Assembly: GCA_036924855.1 (NCBI GenBank) | Contig: JBAGRP010000001.1 | Location: 4,340,001 to 4,404,000 of the forward strand | Direction: 5' to 3' | DNA length: 64,000 nucleotides | Source: Nitrobacteraceae bacterium AZCC 2146 | GTDB lineage: Bacteria > Pseudomonadota > Alphaproteobacteria > Rhizobiales > Xanthobacteraceae | Shown: positions 39,610 through 48,396 of the stretch, one piece after another | Layout: every line of letters begins with the position of its first letter | Numbering within the stretch: position 1 is the first letter of the stretch | Position numbers and translations under genes: made by a program | The notes under the pieces: generated by a model | What the model saw: the letters and a program-made list of their open reading frames with translations, nothing else | Database searches by the model: none | Told to the model about the DNA's origin: nothing

Positions 39610-40935
39610 CTATTTGACTCTGTGCGGCCCTTCGGACATGAGAAGTGAGCTGCGCTGTCCGGTGAAATAGCTCCATAGCCATTGCTTGCGAACACGCATG
39701 CGATTTTGCCTGTGGGGAAGCGCGATGATGTGAACGAACGCCCATGCCAGCCACGCGAAAAATCCGCTCATCCGGATTCGTCCAGACTCCAGGATTGCAA
39801 AATTCTTGCCGACCACGGCCATGTTACCCTTGTCGAAGTAGCGAAACGGCGGCGGTTGCGATTTGCCCTTCAGCTCTCTTGCAATGAGACGACCGACATA
39901 ACGGCCCTGCTGCATTGCGGCTTGCGCAACACCCGGGACCGCGCGCCCGTTCTGCATTGCCGAGGAAGCATCGCCGACGACGAATATTCCCCTTTGATCC
40001 GGTACGTTCATGAAAGGTCCGATGCAGGCGCGGCCCGCGCGGTCAGTCCCGACCCCGACCATCTTGACGATCGGCGATGCCGAGACGCCCGCCGTCCATA
40101 GCACCGTCGCGGTTCTGATCAGCTTTCCAGCGACGGTGACGCCTTGCTCATTGACCTTTTCCACCATGGCGCCTGTCATCACTGTCACCCCCAATCTCTC
40201 GAGCCTTCTGGCTGCTTTCTTTGACAACGATTCGGCGTAGGTCGGCAGCACGCGAGCACCGCCTTCAAGCAGCAGGATTGATGTCTTGGCGGGATCTATG
40301 TTTCGGAAATTCGAGCGCAGGGTGACTGTAGCCAATTGCGCAATGGAGGCGGCCAGTTCCACCCCTGTCGGCCCCGCCCCAACGAGAACAAAAGTCATTT
40401 GCCGCGCTCGCTCTTCCGCGTCGTCCGTCATCTCCGCCATTTCGTAGGCAGTGAGCAATTTGGTGCGAATGAGCTCGGCGTCCGTGATCGTCTTGAGGGT
40501 CGGAGCATAGCGGGCAAACTCGTCGTGACCGAAATAGCTTGGCTGCACGCCGGTCGCGACGATCAGGTAATCAAACGTCAATTTCTTGAGCGGAATGGTG
40601 TTGCAGTCGACTTCGACGCAGCGAGCCTTGAGGTCGACGTTTTTCACCTCACCCCACAGTACTGAAAGGTTCTTCTGATCTTCTGTGAGTTTACGAATCG
40701 GTGCGGCGATTTCAGCGGAGGAAAGCACCGCCGTTGCTACCTGGTATAGCAGCGGCTGGAAGATGTGGTGATTTCGCCGGTCGATCAGAGTAACTTGCGC
40801 GTCGCACTTTCTGAGCGCTTGCGCCGCTGCCATTCCGGCAAAGCCTGCTCCGATGATCACTATCCGCTTTCGGCCGGCCGGGGCCGGATCCGTAGCGGGC
40901 ACGGGTTCGCGAACAAGTTCGAGTGCTTCACTCAT
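39610..40935 (-). CDS. ndh: Type II NADH dehydrogenase (NDH-2)
   Basis: 441-aa flavoprotein. GAGFAGMAAAQAL near residue 30 is the FAD Rossmann motif, DRRNHHIFQPLLYQVATA is the NDH-2 quinone-region signature, and GAGPTGVELA near residue 190 binds NADH. C-terminal FFAWLAWAFVHI is an amphipathic membrane-association part. It passes electrons from NADH to quinone without proton pumping. The place beside hemA, catalase and upstream of the cyo genes suggests a short alternative respiratory chain. Confidence 0.93.
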   Translation of the reverse strand: MSEALELVREPVPATDPAPAGRKRIVIIGAGFAGMAAAQALRKCDAQVTLIDRRNHHIFQPLLYQVATAVLSSAEIAAPIRKLTEDQKNLSVLWGEVKNVDLKARCVEVDCNTIPLKKLTFDYLIVATGVQPSYFGHDEFARYAPTLKTITDAELIRTKLLTAYEMAEMTDDAEERARQMTFVLVGAGPTGVELAASIAQLATVTLRSNFRNIDPAKTSILLLEGGARVLPTYAESLSKKAARRLERLGVTVMTGAMVEKVNEQGVTVAGKLIRTATVLWTAGVSASPIVKMVGVGTDRAGRACIGPFMNVPDQRGIFVVGDASSAMQNGRAVPGVAQAAMQQGRYVGRLIARELKGKSQPPPFRYFDKGNMAVVGKNFAILESGRIRMSGFFAWLAWAFVHIIALPHRQNRMRVRKQWLWSYFTGQRSSLLMSEGPHRVK

Positions 40936-41001
40936 AGGAGGGCCCTTCTGCGCGACTGAGATGCACGGCGAGGCAGCGCTGCTTAGATGACATGGTGGGC
41001 T

Positions 41002-41982
41002 CTAGCTCGCGTGAGCAGCCAACTCGGGCACCAAGGATGCTCGCTCAGATTTAGCGCGCAGCTCGAGAAGGCCCAACAGTTCCTCGTCGCGCTGTGCGGC
41101 CAGCTCATCGATGGACCGCGAACCGACTTCCTCGTGGACGCCATCTGCGAGCTTCTTCTGTAGTTCGGGCGTGAGAACGGGGGATCCCAGAGCCTTCCAC
41201 CATGCCGTCACGGGGCCGGTGAACTGAGCGAAGAAGTGCTCGATACCGCCTGGACCGCCGCCAAGGTGGTTGAGGAGAACCTGACCCATGACGCCCCACC
41301 GCAGCCCTGGCCCCCAACACAACGCCGTATCGACGTCGGCCACGCTGACTACCCCCTCGCCAACAAGGTGATAGACCTCTCGCATCAACGCCGCCTGCAG
41401 CCGATTTGCAACGTGCCCAGGCAGTTCCTTGTGAAGGCGTACGGTACGCTTGCCCATCGCGGTATAGAAGTCCGCAGCGCGTCGAATCGTGTCTTCGGAG
41501 GTTTTTGCGCCTCCCACTAATTCGACCAACGGAATCAAGTGGGGCGGGTTGAACGGATGCCCGATGACGCAGCGCTCGGGATGCGAAGCGCAGCCTTTTT
41601 GGATTTCGCTCATCGTCAGGCCAGAAGAGCTCGACGCAACGATCACGTCGGCCGGCAACAGCTCATCGAGCTGGCCATAGAGTTTCTGCTTGAAATCGAT
41701 CCGCTCGGGTCCATTTTCCTGGACGAGGCCGGCGCCTCTTATCGCCGTCGGCAGGTCGGCCGAGAAGGTCAGTTTTGATCGTGATGCGCCGGGTGAAAGG
41801 CCAAGCCTTTCGAGCGCCGGCCAAGCCGCGTCGATGAAGCGCTTGAGCGCGGCCTCAGCATCCGGCGCAATATCAGTAGCCGCGACTTCCAGGCCCTTCG
41901 CCAGGAACAGCGCTGCCCAACTCGCTCCGATGACGCCGGTTCCGATAATTGCTACGCGGCGAATAGGCTTGTTTGTCGACAT
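41002..41982 (-). CDS. 3-hydroxyacyl-CoA dehydrogenase family protein (carnitine 3-dehydrogenase-like)
   Basis: 326-aa NAD-dependent dehydrogenase. The Rossmann motif GTGVIGASW lies at about residues 13-21, followed by the hydroxyacyl dehydrogenase pattern VASSSSGLTMSEIQ and GHPFNPPHLIPLVELV. The length and sequence order suit carnitine 3-dehydrogenase or L-gulonate/lambda-crystallin-like members as well as true hydroxyacyl-CoA dehydrogenases. The ATG at 41982 has a GGAG site. Downstream of the CoA genes on the same strand. Confidence 0.85.
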   Translation of the reverse strand: MSTNKPIRRVAIIGTGVIGASWAALFLAKGLEVAATDIAPDAEAALKRFIDAAWPALERLGLSPGASRSKLTFSADLPTAIRGAGLVQENGPERIDFKQKLYGQLDELLPADVIVASSSSGLTMSEIQKGCASHPERCVIGHPFNPPHLIPLVELVGGAKTSEDTIRRAADFYTAMGKRTVRLHKELPGHVANRLQAALMREVYHLVGEGVVSVADVDTALCWGPGLRWGVMGQVLLNHLGGGPGGIEHFFAQFTGPVTAWWKALGSPVLTPELQKKLADGVHEEVGSRSIDELAAQRDEELLGLLELRAKSERASLVPELAAHAS

Positions 41983-42005
41983 GTTCAATTCTCCATTCAC
42001 GAGTT

Positions 42006-42938
42006 TCAAATCTGTCCGATGTCAGCGTAGGCGATGCCGGTGAGGTTGCCTTGGGCGAAGAGGAAGTTCTGCTTTCCGGACCCGTCGAGATGAGCGGAAT
42101 AGATCGATCCCGCAAAATCGGTTACGAACATCCGGTCGCGGGTGACGTCGAGCGCGAGCCCAATTCCTTCCATCAAATCGGTCAGCACGATTTCCGGATC
42201 TGGAGTTGGATTTACGTCGATGGATGCGCGATTTACCGTATTTCCCCGAGGGGGGTTGCCGCGATCGGTCCAATAGAGAATGCGACTTTTCAGATCGAGC
42301 TCGAGATCAATCGGTTCAGGCAGATGATCGAACAGAACTTCAATATCACTGCGGTTTGCAGCGTTCTCGCCGCGCGGGATTTCGATGTTGGCGCGGCAGA
42401 TGCGGCCACGTCCAGCGTTGTCGGGGCCCTTCTGCGTCCAATAGATTTGCTGCCGTTTCGGATCGATGGTGATGCCGACGCACCATCGGCTCTGATCGCG
42501 CCGATCGACTTCGCCGCGGCCAGTCTCCACCAGCGTTTCTGCTTGCGAACCATCGAGATTGCTGCGCATCACGCGCATGCCTTCGCGATCGCACCAATAC
42601 AGCTTGCCATGCTCCTTATCGATGTGGATCTGCTTTGGCGTGTGGGTGACGCCTTGCGGAATGATGATCTTGCGATTGCTGCCGTCGATATCGGCGCGTT
42701 CGATTGAGCCGTCATTGGCGCTCGGAACACCCATATTGGTCCAGTAGATGTGACCGGCCTGGGCGTCGACGGCGATGCCGTCCGGCAGCCGACAATCCGC
42801 CACGATGGTTTTCTTGCCGGTCCCGTCGGTATTCATCGTATGAATGAGGCCAGCGTTCAGCTCAAGAACGAATAACCGATCGGCTATCGCCTTGCTGTCC
42901 GATGTAGTTTTTGACTTGGTGACGTGAAGCTCAACCAT
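42006..42938 (-). CDS. YWTD-type beta-propeller protein
   Basis: 310-aa protein made of repeats of about 45 residues with the LDL-receptor class B pattern: HIYWTNMG, KLYWCDREG, QIYWTQKG and ILYWTDRG. This gives a six-bladed propeller. No signal peptide is seen, so it appears cytoplasmic, which is uncommon for such propellers. The start ATG at 42938 was used because upstream codons are Arg/Ser rich. It lies inside the CoA-dependent catabolic set; function unknown. Confidence 0.85.
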   Translation of the reverse strand: MVELHVTKSKTTSDSKAIADRLFVLELNAGLIHTMNTDGTGKKTIVADCRLPDGIAVDAQAGHIYWTNMGVPSANDGSIERADIDGSNRKIIIPQGVTHTPKQIHIDKEHGKLYWCDREGMRVMRSNLDGSQAETLVETGRGEVDRRDQSRWCVGITIDPKRQQIYWTQKGPDNAGRGRICRANIEIPRGENAANRSDIEVLFDHLPEPIDLELDLKSRILYWTDRGNPPRGNTVNRASIDVNPTPDPEIVLTDLMEGIGLALDVTRDRMFVTDFAGSIYSAHLDGSGKQNFLFAQGNLTGIAYADIGQI

Positions 42939-43017
42939 GGTTTTGCCTTCTATTGTCAGGGCTCTGCCGTGATGCCTCGATCTCGGACAACGTCGACGGC
43001 TTGGTTCGGGAAGCGGT

Positions 43018-44283
43018 CTATCCGATCGCAGCTGCTGCGCGTTCCTTTGCGTTTGGGACGGCGCCGCTCGCATGCAACTCGCCGATTTCAATTGTGCTGA
43101 ATCCGAGCTGCCGGAGAACCTGTTCGTTGTGTTCTCCAAGTTCGGGGGCGCGCCTTGCAGATACCTTGGTGACGCCATGCACCTGTATGGGACTGCTGAT
43201 CGTCGAGGTCAGCTTGCCTCCGGCGCCTTCGAGCGGCACAACGATCTCATTCAGGCGGAGCTGCGGATCCTGGATCACTTCCTGCGGGCCACGAACGGCG
43301 CCGAATGTGACGTGAACGCCTGAGAAGACCTCGTACCAGTATGTCATCGGCTTCGAGGCGAAAACGTCGTCGAGAATTGAGGTCAACGCCGGCATGTTCT
43401 GCATCAGCTTGGCAGGATCGGAGAACCGCGGATCCGTCAGGATATCCGTCCGGCCAAGAGCTTTCGCCACGGCGGCCAACTTGTCGGGCGTAATGATCAG
43501 AACGAACCACGTATCATCCGAAGCGCGATACACGTTCATCGCTGCGTTCGCGGGATGCATCCGGTCGTGCAGACCGAAGAACTTTGCGTCGCACAGCGCG
43601 GCCTGGATAGAAACGCTTGCGGACCAGACCCCCTCAGCCAGGAGCGACGTCGTGACATAGGATCCCTTGCCCGTGCGCTCACGCCGGTAGAGCGCCGTCA
43701 CAATTGCCGAATACAGGCCGACGGCCGTTGCATTGTCACCGCTTCCAGCTACCGGCCAGGTAGGCGGCGCGCCGGCGTCGCGTGTCATTGAAAGCAAGCC
43801 GCTTCGCGCCCAATACGCCGTAATGTCGAATCCCGGAAGGTCGGCATCAGGGCCTTTTTCGCCGAAACCCGTGAGATCTGCATAGATCAGACGTGGGTTC
43901 CACTCGGCGACGTCATCATACTCGAGCTTCAGTTTCTTGCGCGCTGGGTGAGGCGTATTGACGATGAGCACGTCGGCCCATTTGACGAGCCGCTCCATAA
44001 CCCGCTGAGCGTTCGGAGATTTGAGGTCAAGCGTGATGCCGAGCTTGTTGCGATTGGCGAGATGCCACGGATAGGCGTCTTCGGCCACCGGCTGTGGGGG
44101 CAGCTTGTTCGCCTTTCTCCAGAAGTCGCCGGAGGGCGGCTCCACCTTGATGACCTGGGCGCCGAAGTCGGACAGGATCACGGCGGCGCCGGGACCGGCG
44201 ATGAAACTTGCCAGATCCACGACTTTCAATCCTGAGAAGATGTTATCGTTTGGCAATGGTGCCTCCTGAATGGTGAACTTCAT
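43018..44283 (-). CDS. CaiB/BaiF family (class III) CoA transferase
   Basis: 421-aa CoA transferase. Family features: GLKVVDLASFIAGPGAAVILSDFGAQVIKVEPP near the start, NRNKLGITLDLK, and the catalytic Asp region LPGFDITAYWARSG. It moves CoA between carboxylic acids. It begins 7 bases after the enoyl-CoA hydratase stop. The acid cannot be named; together with neighbours the set resembles carnitine- or dicarboxylate-type CoA pathways. Confidence 0.92.
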   Translation of the reverse strand: MKFTIQEAPLPNDNIFSGLKVVDLASFIAGPGAAVILSDFGAQVIKVEPPSGDFWRKANKLPPQPVAEDAYPWHLANRNKLGITLDLKSPNAQRVMERLVKWADVLIVNTPHPARKKLKLEYDDVAEWNPRLIYADLTGFGEKGPDADLPGFDITAYWARSGLLSMTRDAGAPPTWPVAGSGDNATAVGLYSAIVTALYRRERTGKGSYVTTSLLAEGVWSASVSIQAALCDAKFFGLHDRMHPANAAMNVYRASDDTWFVLIITPDKLAAVAKALGRTDILTDPRFSDPAKLMQNMPALTSILDDVFASKPMTYWYEVFSGVHVTFGAVRGPQEVIQDPQLRLNEIVVPLEGAGGKLTSTISSPIQVHGVTKVSARRAPELGEHNEQVLRQLGFSTIEIGELHASGAVPNAKERAAAAIG

Positions 44284-44290
44284 GAATGTC

Positions 44291-45148
44291 TCAGCGCCCG
44301 TGAAACTGGGCTACGCGCTTTTCGAGGAAGGCGGACGTGCCCTCCTTCTTGTCTTCGGTTGCGGCGCAGAGGCCGAAATACGATGCTTCGAGCAACAAGC
44401 CTTCGCTCTGGCTTGTCTCCAACCCCTTGTTCGCCGCCTCAAGCGCAAATCTGACGGCGACCGGCGCGTTGGCGCCGATCTTGTTCAGGATCGCTTCGGC
44501 GCGAGCAATCAGATCGGCCGTTGGAACGATCTCGTTGACGAGCCCGATCCGATAGGCCTCCTGCGCGCTGATCATCTCTCCGGATAGAATGAGCTGCAGG
44601 GCACGTCCCCTGCCGACCAGCCGGGGCAGACGTTGTGTGCCGCCGCCGCCAGGAAGAAGTCCCAGTGAAACTTCGGGCTGCCCAAACTTGGCACCTTCCG
44701 TCGCTATCCTGATGGTGCAGGCCATGGCCGTCTCACAGCCACCGCCAAGTGCAAACCCGTTAATCGCCGCGATCACCGGCTTGCCGAGGTTTTCGATAAG
44801 ATCGAGAACCTCTTGCCCGAAACGGCTGGACCGTTCCGCGTCGATTGCCGAGGCCTGTGCGAGCTCGCTGATGTCCGCTCCGGCGATGAACGCCTTGTTG
44901 CCGGCGCCGGTCAGTATGACGCCCTTCACGTCCGTGTCATTCCGCGCGGCTTCGAACGCAGTTCGCAGATCCGCCCAGGTAGCCCCATTCAGGGCATTGA
45001 GCACCTTTGGCCGATTGACGGTCACATAGGCGATCGTGCCCTTCTTGTCGTACAAGATATTCGCAAGTTTCAGGGCCGTCGTTGCAGTTAACGGAGCGGT
45101 CGATACCGCGGCGGGCGTAGGCGTGGGCGCTTCTGCTGTCGGGCACAT
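44291..45148 (-). CDS. Enoyl-CoA hydratase/isomerase
   Basis: 285-aa crotonase. The oxyanion-hole part AFIAGADISELAQ and the signature GFALGGGCETAMACTIRIATEGAKFGQPEV are intact, with the catalytic Glu pair in LGGGCE and FGQPEVSLG. The N-terminus has an unusual ~28-residue Pro/Thr/Ala-rich lead, so the true start may be further in (the crotonase body starts at NILYDKKGTIAYVTVN). It belongs to the CoA set with the transferase and acyl-CoA dehydrogenase. Confidence 0.92.
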   Translation of the reverse strand: MCPTAEAPTPTPAAVSTAPLTATTALKLANILYDKKGTIAYVTVNRPKVLNALNGATWADLRTAFEAARNDTDVKGVILTGAGNKAFIAGADISELAQASAIDAERSSRFGQEVLDLIENLGKPVIAAINGFALGGGCETAMACTIRIATEGAKFGQPEVSLGLLPGGGGTQRLPRLVGRGRALQLILSGEMISAQEAYRIGLVNEIVPTADLIARAEAILNKIGANAPVAVRFALEAANKGLETSQSEGLLLEASYFGLCAATEDKKEGTSAFLEKRVAQFHGR

Positions 45149-45211
45149 TTCGTCTCTCCTGATCGAAGATGGAGCGGCGGGCAGCCACAGAGGCTGGCCC
45201 GCCGCACTCCG

Positions 45212-46438
45212 TCAAATGAAGGCGCCGATGCCAGTGACGGCCTTGCCGACGATCAGATTCTGCATCTGATATGTGCCTTCGTAGGAGTAGAGTGCTTCAC
45301 AGTCCGCGAAGAAGCGCGCGGCCTTGTAATCGGCGACGATGCCGTTGCCGCCGAGTAGCTCGCGGGCCCACGCTACCGTCTCGCGACATTTGGCCGTGGC
45401 GAACGCCTTGGCAAGCGCCGCGTGGGCGTCTGACAGTTTGCCCTCTTCATGCAGCTGCGCCTGACGCATGATCAGGCATTGCGAGGCCGTGATGTTGGCG
45501 ATCATCCTGGCCAGGAGATCTTGGACCAGCTGGAACGAAGCGATCGGCTTGCCGAACTGTAAACGCTCCTGGCTATACTTGAGCGCCGCCTCGTAGGCGC
45601 CCATTGCGCAACCAGTCGCCATCCACGCCACGGCATAACGCGTCATTTTCAGCACCTTGGCGGTGTCGCGGAACGAGTTGCCGCCCTGAAGGCGGTTTGC
45701 TTCCGGCACACGAACATCCTTCAGCGTGATATGGCCGTTCTGCACCACCTTGAGCGCAATCTTGTTCTCGATCTTCTCGACGCTGAAGCCGGGCGTTGAC
45801 TTGTTCTCGACGATGAAGCCCTTCACTTGATTGTCGGCGAGGTCGCGCGCCCAGATGATCGAGACATCGCACCACGGAGCGTTGCCGATCCAGCGCTTCT
45901 CGCCATTAAGGATCCAGGTGTCGCCCTCTCGCTTCGCTGTGGTCAGCAATCCGCCACTCACGCCCGAACCCACCAGCGGCTCGGTCAGGCCGAAACAGCC
46001 GACCTTCTCGAAGCGCGCCATCGGCGGCAACCATTGCTGCTTCTGCTCTTCCGAGCCGTCGATGTAGATAGAACCCATCGCCAGGCCGTTATGCACGCCC
46101 ATGAAGGTCGCGAACGATGGGTCGACGCGTGCGATCTCCATCTGGACAAAGCCCATTAGCGCCACACTCCCCCCCGCGCAGCCGTTGCCATGCATTCCGA
46201 GCCCTCCGATGCCCAACTCCCTCACCGCCGGCAGCAGTTCGAATGGGAAGGCATCCTTTACCCAATAGTCCGTGATGACGGGCTCGACTTTGGCTTCCAT
46301 AAATGCGCGTACCCGCTTCACGATCGCGAGTTCCTCGGCGCTCAAGGTCTCGTAGACCTCGTAGAAGTCGGTATTTGGCGGTGGTAACGGCTTTGGTTGT
46401 TTGTGAGCAAGAGGAGCGGCAACGGCTTTAGTCGGCAT
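45212..46438 (-). CDS. Acyl-CoA dehydrogenase (glutaryl-CoA dehydrogenase-like)
   Basis: 408-aa FAD enzyme. Typical blocks are GCFGLTEPLVGSGVSGG, the middle beta domain, and C-terminal LLGGNGIVADYKAARFFAD followed by the YEGTYQMQN catalytic Glu. The sequence order resembles glutaryl-CoA dehydrogenase and plant ACX4-type enzymes more than medium-chain ones. The ATG at 46438 has a GCGGAGG site; codons upstream (from 46480) are less likely. It is the first gene of the CoA cluster. Confidence 0.92.
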   Translation of the reverse strand: MPTKAVAAPLAHKQPKPLPPPNTDFYEVYETLSAEELAIVKRVRAFMEAKVEPVITDYWVKDAFPFELLPAVRELGIGGLGMHGNGCAGGSVALMGFVQMEIARVDPSFATFMGVHNGLAMGSIYIDGSEEQKQQWLPPMARFEKVGCFGLTEPLVGSGVSGGLLTTAKREGDTWILNGEKRWIGNAPWCDVSIIWARDLADNQVKGFIVENKSTPGFSVEKIENKIALKVVQNGHITLKDVRVPEANRLQGGNSFRDTAKVLKMTRYAVAWMATGCAMGAYEAALKYSQERLQFGKPIASFQLVQDLLARMIANITASQCLIMRQAQLHEEGKLSDAHAALAKAFATAKCRETVAWARELLGGNGIVADYKAARFFADCEALYSYEGTYQMQNLIVGKAVTGIGAFI

Positions 46439-46473
46439 TACGGCCTCCGCAGAGTTCGTCGGTTGGAAGTCAC

Positions 46474-46487
46474 TGATCAATCGATCA
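46474..46487. promoter_or_regulatory. Palindrome upstream of the acyl-CoA dehydrogenase
   Basis: TGATC-AATC-GATCA is a perfect 5-4-5 inverted repeat, 36 bases before the start. Its place suits an operator for a repressor of the CoA cluster. It is not an FNR/FixK box. Confidence 0.35.
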
Positions 46488-46709
46488 TTTCAGCGCTCGG
46501 ATCGCATCGCATATTTGCGAGGACCTGCTGCTGCTTTATGTACTCTGTGGATCGGAACAGGGCCATTGCACCTGAGAGCGGCACCATGGCGCTCGAGAGC
46601 AACGCCATTATACCTTGGTGTAGTTAGAAATGAGATTGTTGCTGTTGACGCGCCCCGGCAACTCACCCGGTAGAAGCTTTGATCGTCTGGGGGAACACCA
46701 GTGTTCATT

Positions 46710-47159
46710 TCATGATCGCTGCGTACGTAGCGAGTCGAATTCTTCCCGGCAGGCCCGGCCAAAGTCGCTGAGAATGTCGATGGATTTGTTGTCGATCATC
46801 TCGCGTACTTCAAGGAATGTCTTGTTCGGCACCATATAGGTGTTGATGATCTTCTGTCCCACTTCCTCGGCGCAGACAATGACCCGTGGCGAGGACAAGA
46901 CGCGCATTCTGCCGATCTTGGCATAAAGCTGGATCCAAGCAGGAATTTCCGGCTTTTCGTGTAGGAGCGCATCGGCATAGCAACTTGCAGCTTCTTCGAT
47001 GAATTCCTTGTAAAGTTCCTGGCGCCGGATCGTCTCTTGCGTCAGCCACTGCGCGCGTGCATGCGTTCTTTGCGTAAGCCAGGACGCAAGCACTGATGTC
47101 AAGCCGCCTATTGCCGCTCCTATCAGGGCTGCGACGGCCGAGATAATTGAAGTGTCCAT
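46710..47159 (-). CDS. Membrane-anchored hypothetical protein
   Basis: 149-aa protein with one N-terminal membrane helix rich in Ala/Gly (SAVAALIGAAIGGLTSVLASWL) and a cytoplasmic helical part starting RTHARAQWLTQETIRRQELYKEFIEEA. I know similar proteins as unnamed conserved proteins but no domain name. Starts further up at 47192 or 47171 are possible. It is on the same strand as, and downstream of, the efflux genes. Confidence 0.75.
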   Translation of the reverse strand: MDTSIISAVAALIGAAIGGLTSVLASWLTQRTHARAQWLTQETIRRQELYKEFIEEAASCYADALLHEKPEIPAWIQLYAKIGRMRVLSSPRVIVCAEEVGQKIINTYMVPNKTFLEVREMIDNKSIDILSDFGRACREEFDSLRTQRS

Positions 47160-47216
47160 AGACCATCCCATGGCCACTTTGAGCGTGCTCATAGCAGCGA
47201 TCTCTCCACGCTCGGT

Positions 47217-48185
47217 TCAATTCAGGAGTTTACGAGGTGGTTCGATCTGTACCGTGGCGGTTAACCCCGCAACCAGGCGAACGCCATCTGGCACGTGTGT
47301 GATTCGGATGCGGACTGGCACGCGTTGGGCAAGGCGCACCCAGGTAAAAATGGGGTTCACCATGGCAAGCCCTTGCTGATTGGGCTGAGCATTTGAGACG
47401 TTGATGCCGCGCGCAACGCTGGCGACCTCGCCGCCGACGGTCTGGCTGCTTCCCATTAGCTTGACACTGACGGCATCACCATCGTGGATCGAAGCGAGTT
47501 GCGTTTCCTCGAAATAGCCGTCTACCCAGTAGGAATCCGCATCGACAATGGAAATCGCGTTCCGACCAACGCTGGCATAATCACCTTGCCGTGCCAGGAG
47601 ATTGGTCACCCATCCGTTCACCGGAGAACGGATCTGAGTACGCTCCAGATTGACCTTCGCCCGATCGAGTTGGGCGATAGCCTGTAGATGTTGCGCCTTG
47701 CTCGCCAGCGCGTTTGCGTCGTAGGTCTGCCTAGCCTCAACGGTCACCGCCAAATCGGTCAGCTTGCGCCGGCGCTCGGCCTGGACCTGGGCGTTTTCGG
47801 CCGTTGCCTTGGCTTGCAGCACGGCTGCCTCCGCCGTGTCGAGAGCGATCCTGTAGTCGGTTGGATCGATGACCATCAGCAAATCACCCTTGCGCACGAA
47901 CTGATTGTCAACCACCGGCATCTCGATGATGCGGCCTGAGATCTCGGGCGTCATGGTCACAACATAGGCGCGGACCATGCCGTCGCGTGTCCAAGGCGTC
48001 TCCATGTACGCATTCCACATCGCGCGACCCAGCCAGATGGCGATGCCGATCGCGCCGAGCGTAATCAGCAGCGGAGCGATTCGAACGCTCTGCCTCTTCC
48101 TTTTACGAGCCTCCGGCGTCTCAGCCTGGAAGACATGAGCATCGGCACTCTTCCCGTGCTCCAGCTTCAATTCAGCATCCGACAT
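47217..48185 (-). CDS. HlyD-family periplasmic adaptor (AaeA-like)
   Basis: 322-aa membrane fusion protein. An N-terminal cytoplasmic stretch, one helix (about 33-52), then the biotinyl-lipoyl half motif VDNQFVRKGDLLMVIDPTDY, an alpha-hairpin with RRRKLTDLAVTVEARQ, and the second half with RSPVNGWVTNLLARQGDYAS. It links an inner-membrane pump to the outer side. Together with the FUSC protein and DUF1656 gene it makes an AaeXAB-like exporter for aromatic acids. Confidence 0.92.
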   Translation of the reverse strand: MSDAELKLEHGKSADAHVFQAETPEARKRKRQSVRIAPLLITLGAIGIAIWLGRAMWNAYMETPWTRDGMVRAYVVTMTPEISGRIIEMPVVDNQFVRKGDLLMVIDPTDYRIALDTAEAAVLQAKATAENAQVQAERRRKLTDLAVTVEARQTYDANALASKAQHLQAIAQLDRAKVNLERTQIRSPVNGWVTNLLARQGDYASVGRNAISIVDADSYWVDGYFEETQLASIHDGDAVSVKLMGSSQTVGGEVASVARGINVSNAQPNQQGLAMVNPIFTWVRLAQRVPVRIRITHVPDGVRLVAGLTATVQIEPPRKLLN

Positions 48186-48192
48186 AGTAACC

Positions 48193-48396
48193 TCAGTGTG
48201 CGATGACGAGCACCATTGACGACAACACGATCATGTATGTGGCGAACAGGAAAAGCGCGGGGTGCCAGACGTACTGCAGCAGCCCGAAGCGGCCCGCGGC
48301 TCTGCGCAAAGCCAGTGTTGTCAGCCAGGCGGCAACCATCAGCAAGGACATCGGCGCAACGTAGACGCCGAACAGGTTGATCTCGACGAATTTCAA
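48193..48396 (-). CDS. DUF1656 small membrane protein (AaeX-like)
   Basis: 67-aa protein beginning MKFVEINLFGVYVAP, with two membrane helices, the usual DUF1656 size and pattern. AaeX-type proteins accompany aromatic acid exporters. Its ATG overlaps the FUSC stop (ATGA at 48396-48393) and it is followed after 7 bases by the HlyD gene. Confidence 0.9.
   Translation of the reverse strand: MKFVEINLFGVYVAPMSLLMVAAWLTTLALRRAAGRFGLLQYVWHPALFLFATYMIVLSSMVLVIAH

Noticed and set aside
46474..46487. FNR/FixK box in front of the acyl-CoA dehydrogenase
   Set aside because: The palindrome is TGATC-N4-GATCA, lacking the TTGA/TCAA ends; kept only as an unspecific operator-like site.
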